Shown here: in pieces, positions 1 through 5,386 of the stretch
Layout of the letters: each line of letters opens with the position of its first letter
Numbering within the stretch: the first letter of the stretch is position 1
Source: Granulosicoccaceae bacterium
GTDB taxonomy: Bacteria > Pseudomonadota > Gammaproteobacteria > Granulosicoccales > Granulosicoccaceae
Direction of reading: 5' to 3'
DNA length: 5,556 nucleotides
Assembly: GCA_023301405.1 (NCBI GenBank)
Contig: JALZUX010000474.1
Location: 1-5,556, forward strand
Program-made: the position numbers and the translations under genes
The notes under the pieces: model-generated
Seen by the model: only the letters and a program-made list of their open reading frames with translations
Database searches by the model: none
Told to the model about the DNA's origin: nothing

Positions 1-143
1 GCAAGCAGAGTGACGGGTATTTTCAGCCAGGTGGCACTGGCCAGCACCAGACCGATCTGCGCGGTATCAAGACCGGTTCGCCGCAACCATTCGGGCAGAT
101 AAACCAAACCGATACAAAGCACCCAGAACATCGCAGCGAACAC
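1..143 (-). CDS. MFS transporter, N-terminal fragment (runs off the left edge)
   Basis: This is the first part of a 12-helix secondary transporter of the inner membrane; the rest lies outside the window. Reading from the GTG at 143 there are 47 complete codons. Residues 2-20 form a hydrophobic helix rich in F, W, V and L, followed by a short charged turn (EWLRRTGLD), then AQIGLVLASATWLKIPVTLL. The pattern 'LPEWLRRTGLDTAQIGLVLA' resembles the helix 1-loop-helix 2 region of the MFS_1-like / HcaT (phenylpropionate permease-like) group, where a 'WL..iGL...IGlll' pattern is common. The substrate cannot be read from this fragment. The start is uncertain: the frame is open upstream to the TAA at 269-267 but contains no ATG or TTG; only GTG 143 and ATG 131 are standard starts, both at or inside helix 1, and neither has a clear Shine-Dalgarno sequence. 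The gene is divergent from the nucleoside operon, so co-function is possible but unsupported. Confidence 0.6.
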   Translation of the reverse strand, partial: MFAAMFWVLCIGLVYLPEWLRRTGLDTAQIGLVLASATWLKIPVTLL

Positions 144-272
144 AGCCGAGATCTGGTGCCCTGGCCCGAATACCCAACGTTTCAGCGCTGGTGGAGAGTG
201 AGGGGTTCTATTAATTATTTGGCTACTGTAGACGCGCTGATGACAGAAACACTGTATCAGCGCAAATTAGTG

Positions 273-278
273 ATTATA
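273..278 (-). promoter_or_regulatory. Candidate -10 box for the divergent MFS gene
   Basis: On the minus strand these six bases read TATAAT, a perfect sigma-70 -10 hexamer, about 130 nt upstream of the GTG at 143. A convincing -35 box is missing: the hexamer at 17-nt spacing reads AGGTCA. The extended -10 element is only half matched (CGA rather than TGN before the hexamer). Orientation and position fit a promoter for the MFS gene, but a single hexamer can occur by chance. Confidence 0.25.
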
Positions 279-387
279 TCGCGGGCAAACGGTACTGACC
301 TGCGCCAATATGCCGCGAGCGATTTCAAACTGCATTAAACACTCGTGCTCGGTATTTGATTCCATGTGCCTGAAAAGAGGGCGATGG

Positions 388-412
388 AATTCAACCTCAA
401 TTCAATTGCAAT
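388..412. promoter_or_regulatory. Operator-like repeat cluster
   Basis: AATTCAA occurs at 388-394 and again at 399-405, exactly 11 bases apart, which puts both copies on the same face of the helix. The second copy runs into ATTGCAAT (405-412), a perfect 8-bp palindrome. The TTGCAA core resembles the half-site of LacI-family regulators such as CytR, which control nucleoside uptake genes in enteric bacteria. No regulator gene lies in the window, so a link to nucleoside-responsive control is only an inference. AT-rich intergenic DNA produces such motifs easily. Confidence 0.2.
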
Positions 413-511
413 ACTCACCGGAGTCACCCGGCACAACCGCAGCAGATACTATTATTTCATCGTGTGTTCGCAATTAGAATGGCAGAATCACAAATTCTTG
501 ACGGACGCTGC

Positions 512-540
512 TTGATATCACGGCGCTATTGTCACATGCT
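512..540 (+). promoter_or_regulatory. Weak candidate promoter for the nucleoside operon
   Basis: TTGATA at 512-517 matches the -35 consensus in five of six positions. After a 17-nt spacer comes CATGCT (535-540), a poor -10 match (three of six). Initiation would fall near 547, giving a leader of roughly 57 nt before the ATG at 604. Other partial boxes (TTGACG at 498, TATTGT at 527, TATTAT at 450) do not pair at usable spacing. The promoter may need an activator or a different sigma factor, or may lie elsewhere in 366-590. Confidence 0.18.
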
Positions 541-561
541 AGCAGAGGCTGAACCAGCATG
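535..561 (+). repeat. Inverted repeat in the leader of the binding-protein gene
   Basis: CATGCT (535-540) and AGCATG (556-561) are perfect 6-bp complements around a 15-nt loop, which itself can form a small CAG/CTG stem. The right arm contains the ATG at 559, an in-frame but otherwise unsupported upstream start for the binding protein, so the structure would hide it. The stem is short and could be coincidental. Confidence 0.25.
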
Positions 562-592
562 AGGCTGTTTGTCCCACGCTCCGATCTTTCAC

Positions 593-597
593 GAGGA
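593..597 (+). promoter_or_regulatory. Ribosome binding site that sets the binding-protein start
   Basis: GAGGA sits six bases before the ATG at 604, a near-ideal Shine-Dalgarno sequence and distance. The in-frame ATG at 559, 15 codons upstream, has nothing comparable and would place charged residues (R, D, R) ahead of the signal peptide. This decides for 604. Confidence 0.85.
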
Positions 598-603
598 TTT
601 TCA

Positions 604-1617
604 ATGAGCTTATCAATCAACAAATTTCTAAAACCTGCAATTTTTGGTGCCGCATCGTTGCTACTCGCAACAGCAGCCACTGCCGCTGATATCAGCCCTG
701 CAGTGGTTTTCGATATGGGCGGAAAATTCGACAAATCATTCAATCAGGGCGTCTACGACGGTGTTGAGCGATTCAAGCAAGAGACCGGAATCGACTACCG
801 TGAATTTGAAGTCACCAACGAAACCCAACGCGAACAAGCACTTCGGCGTATGGCACAACGCGGTGCCAACCCGGTTCTGGGTGTCGGTTTTGCTCAAGGG
901 CCAGCGATGGAAAAAGTCGCCAAGGAATTCCCTAACACTAAATTTACCATCATCGATATGGTCGTTGACCTCCCCAATGTTCAGTCAGTAGTATTTAAAG
1001 AACACGAAGGCTCATTCCTGGTTGGCGCACTGGCGGCAATGGCCTCTGAAAATGCTAAGGTCGGTTTCATCGGCGGCATGGACATCCCTCTGATCCGTCG
1101 GTTTGCCTGTGGTTACGAGCAAGGCGCTAAGCACGTTAATGCAGATACTGAAGTTGTACAAAACATGACTGGTACAACCCCGGCCGCCTGGAACGATCCC
1201 GGTCGCGGCAGTGAGCTCAGCAAAGGCCAATTCGACCGTGGCGTCGATGTTATCTATGCCGCTGCCGGCGGCACTGGCGTTGGTGTTTATCAAGCCGCCA
1301 AAGATGCTGGTAAAATGGCTATCGGCGTTGACTCAAACCAAAACTATATGCAACCGGGCACCATGCTTACTTCTATGCTAAAGCGCGTAGACGTTGCTGC
1401 CTACAATGCCTTCAAGCAAGCCATGGACGACAGCTGGGAAAGCGGCATTCAGGTGTTAGGCCTGGCTGAAGCAGGCGTAGGCTGGGCACTTGATGAGCAC
1501 AACGAGCCAATGATCACTGGCGAAATGAAAGACACCATTGATGAAATCTCAGCCAAAATTGTTTCCGGTGACATCAAAGTCCACGACTACACCAGCGACA
1601 ACACTTGTACTTACTAG
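604..1617 (+). CDS. BMP/PnrA-family nucleoside-binding protein of an ABC importer (periplasmic)
   Basis: This 337-residue protein captures the substrate in the periplasm and delivers it to the permeases encoded downstream. Residues 1-27 are a classical Sec signal peptide: K7/K10, a hydrophobic core rich in A and L, then ATA before the predicted cut after A27. There is no lipobox cysteine, so the mature protein is probably soluble, unlike lipoprotein relatives such as Treponema PnrA. Family signatures follow: the N-terminal strand and ligand loop VVFDMGGKFDKSFNQG (34-49), GVGFAQG (93-99), FKEHEGSFLVGALAA (131-145), VGFIGGMD (153-160), YAAAGGTGVGVYQAA (218-232) and GVDSNQN (241-247). D43, F46, N47 and D243 are likely ligand contacts by analogy with PnrA. 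The only two cysteines are C169 and C335. Members bind purine or pyrimidine nucleosides; the cdd gene downstream favours a range including cytidine. A ribose-type sugar ligand is less likely. The start at 604 is set by GAGGA six bases upstream. Confidence 0.93.
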   Translation: MSLSINKFLKPAIFGAASLLLATAATAADISPAVVFDMGGKFDKSFNQGVYDGVERFKQETGIDYREFEVTNETQREQALRRMAQRGANPVLGVGFAQGPAMEKVAKEFPNTKFTIIDMVVDLPNVQSVVFKEHEGSFLVGALAAMASENAKVGFIGGMDIPLIRRFACGYEQGAKHVNADTEVVQNMTGTTPAAWNDPGRGSELSKGQFDRGVDVIYAAAGGTGVGVYQAAKDAGKMAIGVDSNQNYMQPGTMLTSMLKRVDVAAYNAFKQAMDDSWESGIQVLGLAEAGVGWALDEHNEPMITGEMKDTIDEISAKIVSGDIKVHDYTSDNTCTY

Positions 1618-1632
1618 CAACACGATAACCCA

Positions 1633-1650
1633 CTGATGACAGACCATCAG
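1633..1650 (+). promoter_or_regulatory. Intercistronic hairpin covering the ATG of the ATPase gene
   Basis: CTGATG (1633-1638) and CATCAG (1645-1650) are perfect complements around a 6-nt loop (ACAGAC). The left arm contains the ATG at 1636. It lies 15 nt after the stop of the binding-protein gene. Hairpins between a binding-protein gene and the rest of a transporter operon are known to stabilise the upstream message and lower downstream expression. Here it may also block initiation at 1636. No T-run follows, so it is not a terminator. Confidence 0.45.
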
Positions 1651-3210
1651 CGGCAAGCGGGGGAAGGCGTGCATAGCGCCCTCCCCTTCGCTATAGAACT
1701 TCGCAAAATCTGTAAAAGATTCGGTGCCGTTCAGGCTAATCGAAACATAGACCTACAGGTACAGCCCGGCACCATTCACGGCATTGTTGGCGAAAACGGT
1801 GCGGGTAAATCTACCCTAATGAGTATCCTGTACGGCTTTTATCAGGCTGACAGCGGTGATATTTTAATTAATGGTCAAACCACCAAAATAAAAAACTCCC
1901 ACGATGCGATTGCCGCAGGCATTGGTATGGTGCATCAGCACTTCATGCTGGTTGATACTTTCTCTGTGCTTGAAAACGTTTTACTGGGCGCTGAACAAAG
2001 CGCATTGCTTGCAAAAAGCGCTATCAACGCCCGCAGTGCGTTACAACACCTGTCTGATGACTACCAGCTCAGCGTGCCACTTGATGCACTCACCGGTGAA
2101 TTGCCAGTCGGACAACAACAGCGAACAGAAATCCTCAAGGCGCTGTATAGAAACGCTGAAATTCTGATCCTTGACGAACCCACCGGTGTACTCACTCCAC
2201 AGGAAGCAGATCAGTTGTTTCGGGTGTTACAAGCTTTAAAAGAACGCGGCGTCACCATCATACTGATCACCCACAAGCTACGTGAAATCATGGATATCAC
2301 CGATAACGTATCGGTACTAAGGCTGGGTGAAATTGTCTCTACGCAACGCACCAGTGATACCAGCATGACTCAACTCGCTGAACTCATGGTGGGGCGAAAG
2401 CTGCAAAGCCAAACGTTTAACAAAGTAGACAGCACTGATGGCGAAGCCGGTATTGATGTGCAAAATATCTCAGTGGTAGACGAGCGCGGATTAACAAGAC
2501 TGAACAACATCAGCTTCAACGTTAAAAAAGGCGAAATTGTCGGCATTGCCGGAGTCGCCGGTAACGGCCAAAGCACGTTGCTTGAAGTGTTGGCCGGTAT
2601 CAGCCTGCCCAATAGCGGGCACTTTACCATCAATGGTCATGAAGTCAGTGCAGACACGCCAATGGGCCCCCGCATGATGCGAGAAATAGGCGTACAACAT
2701 GTACCGGAAGACCGCTTAAAACTGGGCCTGATTAAATCATTCACCGCCGCTGAATCATCAGTGTTGGGCTACCACAATCAAAAACGCTTTAACTGGCGAA
2801 TGTTTCTGAACGCAAAAGTAATCAGAAATGCCTGCAAAAAGCTAATGCAGTCTTTCGACATCAGACCACCCAACCCCAAATTAAGATCATCCAGTTTTTC
2901 AGGTGGCAATCAGCAAAAACTCATTCTCGCTCGCGAACTCGACAAATCCCCATCAGTATTATTAGTCGGCCAGCCAACCCGCGGTGTTGATATCGGCGCT
3001 ATTGAATTAATTCATCAAAAAATTATCGACATGCGTGATGCCGGCTGTGCGGTTTTACTTGTATCAGTTGAATTAGACGAAATCATGGCGCTTAGTGATC
3101 GAATTCTGGTGATGTATGAAGGCCAGATTGTCGGCACAGTCAACGGCGCTGATGCTGACAAAACCACCCTCGGTTTAATGATGGCCAATGCCTTGGATCA
3201 AATGGCATGA
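1636..3210 (+). CDS. ABC importer ATPase with two fused nucleotide-binding domains (NupO/RbsA type)
   Basis: This 524-residue cytoplasmic protein powers the importer and carries both ATPase domains on one chain, the usual size for this family (about 500-520). Domain 1 (about 20-250): Walker A GENGAGKST (52-60, K59), Q-loop region MVHQHF (98-103), signature LPVGQQQR (156-163), Walker B ILILDEPT (176-183, catalytic E181), switch histidine H213. Domain 2 (about 272-515): degenerate Walker A GVAGNGQST (306-314, Q312 where lysine is expected), intact signature FSGGNQQK (421-428), degenerate Walker B LLVGQPTRGVD (442-452, Q446 in place of Glu). The pattern fits sugar and nucleoside importers, with one catalytic site built from domain 1 Walker motifs and the domain 2 signature. 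It follows the binding-protein gene by 18 nt, and its TGA overlaps the next ATG. The start is open: ATG 1636 sits in a hairpin, and GTG 1669 would give 513 residues and an N-terminus closer to relatives. Confidence 0.93.
   Translation: MTDHQRQAGEGVHSALPFAIELRKICKRFGAVQANRNIDLQVQPGTIHGIVGENGAGKSTLMSILYGFYQADSGDILINGQTTKIKNSHDAIAAGIGMVHQHFMLVDTFSVLENVLLGAEQSALLAKSAINARSALQHLSDDYQLSVPLDALTGELPVGQQQRTEILKALYRNAEILILDEPTGVLTPQEADQLFRVLQALKERGVTIILITHKLREIMDITDNVSVLRLGEIVSTQRTSDTSMTQLAELMVGRKLQSQTFNKVDSTDGEAGIDVQNISVVDERGLTRLNNISFNVKKGEIVGIAGVAGNGQSTLLEVLAGISLPNSGHFTINGHEVSADTPMGPRMMREIGVQHVPEDRLKLGLIKSFTAAESSVLGYHNQKRFNWRMFLNAKVIRNACKKLMQSFDIRPPNPKLRSSSFSGGNQQKLILARELDKSPSVLLVGQPTRGVDIGAIELIHQKIIDMRDAGCAVLLVSVELDEIMALSDRILVMYEGQIVGTVNGADADKTTLGLMMANALDQMA
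1659..1667 (+). promoter_or_regulatory. Purine-rich ribosome-binding-like run pointing to a GTG start at 1669
   Basis: Nine bases, GGGGGAAGG, lie just before GTG 1669, in frame with the ATPase gene. The five G bases end five bases before the GTG and could pair with the anti-Shine-Dalgarno sequence using a G-U pair. The upstream ATG 1636 is preceded only by a C/A-rich stretch with no such signal. The spacing of the AAGG part (one base) is too short, so the case is suggestive only. Confidence 0.35.
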
Positions 3211-4331
3211 ACACCAGCACCATAGAATTACCCACATGGGTTGAAGTAGTATTAATTCCATTGCTCAACATTCTACTGGCGTTGGTGTTTGCGGGCTTGA
3301 TCATACTGGCCATCGGTGAAAACCCAATCGAAGCCGTCGGCATCATGATAAACGGCGCATTTGGCTACGACGAAGCCATTGGCTACACGCTTTACTACAC
3401 CACCAACTTTATTTTTACCGGGCTGGCCGTTGCTGTTGCCTTCCATGCAAGCCTATTTAACATTGGTGGCGAAGGACAAGCGTATATCGGTGGGCTTGGT
3501 GTTGGCCTGGTGTTTTTACTTCTCGACAAATACCTACCCGGTTTTTTACTGATTCCCATTGGTATTGCGGCAGCAGGTTTATTTGGTGCTCTGTGGGCAT
3601 TAATACCAGCTTGGCTACAGGCTTATCGCGGTAGTCACATTGTTATTACCACCATCATGTTCAACTTCATCGCCGCATCGCTGATGGTGTATCTGCTGGT
3701 GAATGTTCTGATCAAGCCCGGCAGCATGTCACCTGAAACACGTGAATTTGATCAAGCCGCATGGCTGCCATTCATGCATGAAATGCTGGCACCGTTTGGT
3801 ATTGAAATCACTCGTACACCGCTGAACCTATCTTTCATTATTGCACTGATATGCTGCGTGCTGGTATGGATCTATATCTGGAAAACACGTTGGGGCTATG
3901 CGTTGCGCACCGCCGGACAAAGTGAAGCTGCTGCGGTCTACGCGGGTATTAAACCAAAGCGCATTATCATTATCACCATGTGCTTATCAGGCGCCTTGGC
4001 AGGCTTTGTTGCGGTCAATGAAATCATGGGTGTTCACCACCGCTTGCTGCTCAATTTTCCAGCAGGCTATGGCTTCACCGGTATTGCCGTCGCATTGATG
4101 GGCCGCAATCACCCGCTGGGCATTTTGGTCGCCAGCCTGCTATTTGGCGTACTTTACCAAGGTGGCGCTGAACTCGCGTTCGAAGTCCCTAAAATCACCC
4201 GTGAAATGGTGGTTGCTATTCAAGGGCTTATCATTCTTTTTTCCGGTGCACTTGCACTGATGTTACGCCCCGTCATTGTCAGGCTTTGGCTTGCTGTTCG
4301 ACCACCGCCAACATCGCTCGCGAGCCAGTAG
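3207..4331 (+). CDS. ABC importer permease 1 (BPD_transp_2, NupP/YufP type)
   Basis: This 374-residue inner-membrane protein is one of two different permeases forming the nucleoside channel. Hydrophobic segments lie near residues 13-36, 62-82, 92-107, 111-136, 145-168, 207-225, 251-271, 290-315 and 335-355, about 8-10 helices. Family landmarks are FHASLFNIGGEGQ (79-91) after the second helix, the conserved cytoplasmic loop TRWGYALRTAGQSEAAAVYAGI (about 227-248) that contacts the ATPase, and GYGFTGIAVALMGRNHPLG (287-305). The last 15 residues are a polar, proline-containing tail. Its ATG overlaps the TGA of the ATPase gene (ATGA), so translation is probably coupled; only a weak GGA stands nine bases upstream. 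It ends in TAG followed by six T bases, and its frame stays open through to the next permease. The family and pairing are clear; the exact substrate is not. Confidence 0.93.
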   Translation: MNTSTIELPTWVEVVLIPLLNILLALVFAGLIILAIGENPIEAVGIMINGAFGYDEAIGYTLYYTTNFIFTGLAVAVAFHASLFNIGGEGQAYIGGLGVGLVFLLLDKYLPGFLLIPIGIAAAGLFGALWALIPAWLQAYRGSHIVITTIMFNFIAASLMVYLLVNVLIKPGSMSPETREFDQAAWLPFMHEMLAPFGIEITRTPLNLSFIIALICCVLVWIYIWKTRWGYALRTAGQSEAAAVYAGIKPKRIIIITMCLSGALAGFVAVNEIMGVHHRLLLNFPAGYGFTGIAVALMGRNHPLGILVASLLFGVLYQGGAELAFEVPKITREMVVAIQGLIILFSGALALMLRPVIVRLWLAVRPPPTSLASQ

Positions 4332-4397
4332 TTTTTTCTATGCAAAATTTTCAATACACTAGCACGCATTGGCCCAATAAAGCTGGCGTGGCATGCA
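4332..4397 (+). other. 66-nt spacer between the two permease genes
   Basis: This is the longest gap in the operon. It begins with TTTTTT directly after the TAG of permease 1 and holds an 11-base inverted repeat, ATTGG-C-CCAAT (4368-4378). It has no good Shine-Dalgarno sequence before the ATG at 4398 and no recognisable promoter. Its 22 codons in the permease frame contain no stop. The spacer may lower translation of permease 2 or hold a processing site; neither can be shown here. Confidence 0.5.
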
Positions 4398-5375
4398 ATG
4401 GATAGCGCTCTGTTACAAACGTCACTCGCCACATTCGATGCCACACTGCGGGTGTCTACGCCACTTATTCTGTGCGCAATGGCCGGGCTGTTCTCTGAGC
4501 GCTCTGGCATTATCGATATCAGTCTCGAGGGCAAAATGCTCTCTGCTGCATTCGCCGCCGGCGCACTGGCCGCCGTCACCGGATCGCCTTGGATCGCCCT
4601 TGTTGGTGCAATGCTTATCAGCATTATTCTGGGCCTGGTGCACGGCTTTGCCTGCATAACAAATCGCGGTGATCAAGTGGTCAGTGGTCTGGCAATCAAT
4701 GTGTTGGCATCCGGCTTAACCATCGTTCTCGGGATCGCCTGGTTCTCACAGGGCGGCCAGACTCCATCGTTAGCTGCAAGCGCGCGCTTTATGCCAATTG
4801 ACCTTCCTTTCATTGAAGCACTGGCACAAGTTCCTGTGCTTGGACCGCTCTATGAAATAGTCATCAGCGGGCACAACTTACTGGTATACGTTGCACTGAT
4901 CTCAGTACCTGTTACCTGGTGGATTGTTTATAAAACACGCTTCGGTCTTCGTTTACGTGCCGTTGGTGAAAATCCGCTAGCCGTTGATACCGCCGGTATT
5001 TCAGTCAGCCGCCTGCGTTACAGTGCAGTGGCGATCTGTGGCTTGCTGTGCGGCATCGCCGGTACCTATCTGGCGATCGCACAAAACGCGGCCTTTGCCC
5101 GTGAAATGACAGCCGGTCAAGGGTACATCGCGCTGGCAGCGATGATTTTCGGCAAATGGCGACCATTGCCTGCCATGTTGGCCTGCCTGATGTTCGGCTT
5201 CCTTGATGCGGTTTCTATCAGGCTGCAAGGCATTGTCATTCCGGTGATAGGCGAAGTACCGGTGCAGCTTATTCAGGCATTGCCGTATATTTTAACCGTG
5301 GTGCTATTGGCCGGATTCATAGGCCGCGCCATTGCGCCCAAATCTATTGGCGTACCTTTTAGTAAAGAACGCTAG
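4398..5375 (+). CDS. ABC importer permease 2 (BPD_transp_2, NupQ/YufQ type)
   Basis: This 325-residue inner-membrane protein is the second half of the transport channel and pairs with the permease encoded just upstream. It is shorter than its partner, as is usual for this pair. The N-terminus has the family pattern of a short amphipathic start, then STPLILCAMAGLFSERSGI (20-38) and IDISLEGKM (39-47). Hydrophobic helices follow near 48-61, 65-86, 93-115, 161-178, 207-228, 242-251, 256-272 and 292-310. The ATPase-facing loop is TRFGLRLRAVGENPLAVDTAGI (about 180-201), and GYIALAAMIFGKWRP (242-256) is the other conserved block. ATG 4398 is chosen because MDSALL fits the family N-terminus; the ATG at 4393 is in another frame and gives only 88 codons. 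No strong ribosome binding site precedes it. The cdd gene starts 11 nt after its stop. Confidence 0.93.
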   Translation: MDSALLQTSLATFDATLRVSTPLILCAMAGLFSERSGIIDISLEGKMLSAAFAAGALAAVTGSPWIALVGAMLISIILGLVHGFACITNRGDQVVSGLAINVLASGLTIVLGIAWFSQGGQTPSLAASARFMPIDLPFIEALAQVPVLGPLYEIVISGHNLLVYVALISVPVTWWIVYKTRFGLRLRAVGENPLAVDTAGISVSRLRYSAVAICGLLCGIAGTYLAIAQNAAFAREMTAGQGYIALAAMIFGKWRPLPAMLACLMFGFLDAVSIRLQGIVIPVIGEVPVQLIQALPYILTVVLLAGFIGRAIAPKSIGVPFSKER

Positions 5376-5386
5376 CCAAAGCCCTT

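Larger units (their letters stand above)
144..603. other. Divergent intergenic region, no convincing gene
   Basis: This 460-base stretch separates the leftward MFS gene from the rightward nucleoside-transport operon and must hold the promoters of both. The open frames in it lack a good ribosome binding site and resemble no protein I know: a 60-codon plus-strand frame at 156-338, a 32-codon minus-strand frame at 365-267, and a longer minus-strand frame that mostly overlaps the binding-protein gene. The visible structure is a minus-strand TATAAT, a direct repeat next to an 8-bp palindrome at 388-412, a small inverted repeat AGAAT/ATTCT around 484-498, a TGATATCA palindrome at 513-520, and a hairpin at 535-561. 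I see no riboswitch or RNA gene. Confidence 0.6.

Noticed and set aside
156..338. 60-codon plus-strand frame upstream of the operon
   Set aside because: It has no ribosome binding site, no recognisable domain, odd composition rich in W and R at the start, and overlaps the upstream edge of the minus-strand MFS frame.
450..455. TATTAT as a -10 box for the operon
   Set aside because: No -35-like hexamer is found 16-18 bases upstream (the sequence there is C/G-rich), and it would make a leader of about 140 nt.
559..603. Upstream ATG extending the binding protein by 15 residues
   Set aside because: It lacks a Shine-Dalgarno sequence, sits in a hairpin arm, and would put a charged stretch ahead of a normal signal peptide; ATG 604 has GAGGA at ideal spacing.
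1012..1293. 93-codon minus-strand frame within the binding-protein gene
   Set aside because: It is fully antisense to a gene with clear family motifs and has no independent support.
4316..4337. Terminator-like palindrome GCTCGCGAGC followed by TTTTTT
   Set aside because: As a hairpin it has only a 3-bp stem with a 4-nt loop, and five bases plus the stop codon's G separate it from the T-run. It lies inside a transporter operon that continues directly, so efficient termination is unlikely.
4220..4657. 145-codon minus-strand frame across the permease junction
   Set aside because: It is antisense to two strongly supported permeases, has no family resemblance, and looks like a shadow of their codon pattern.
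4393..4659. 88-codon frame starting five bases before permease 2
   Set aside because: It is out of frame with the permease, overlaps its conserved region, and its translation resembles no known protein.
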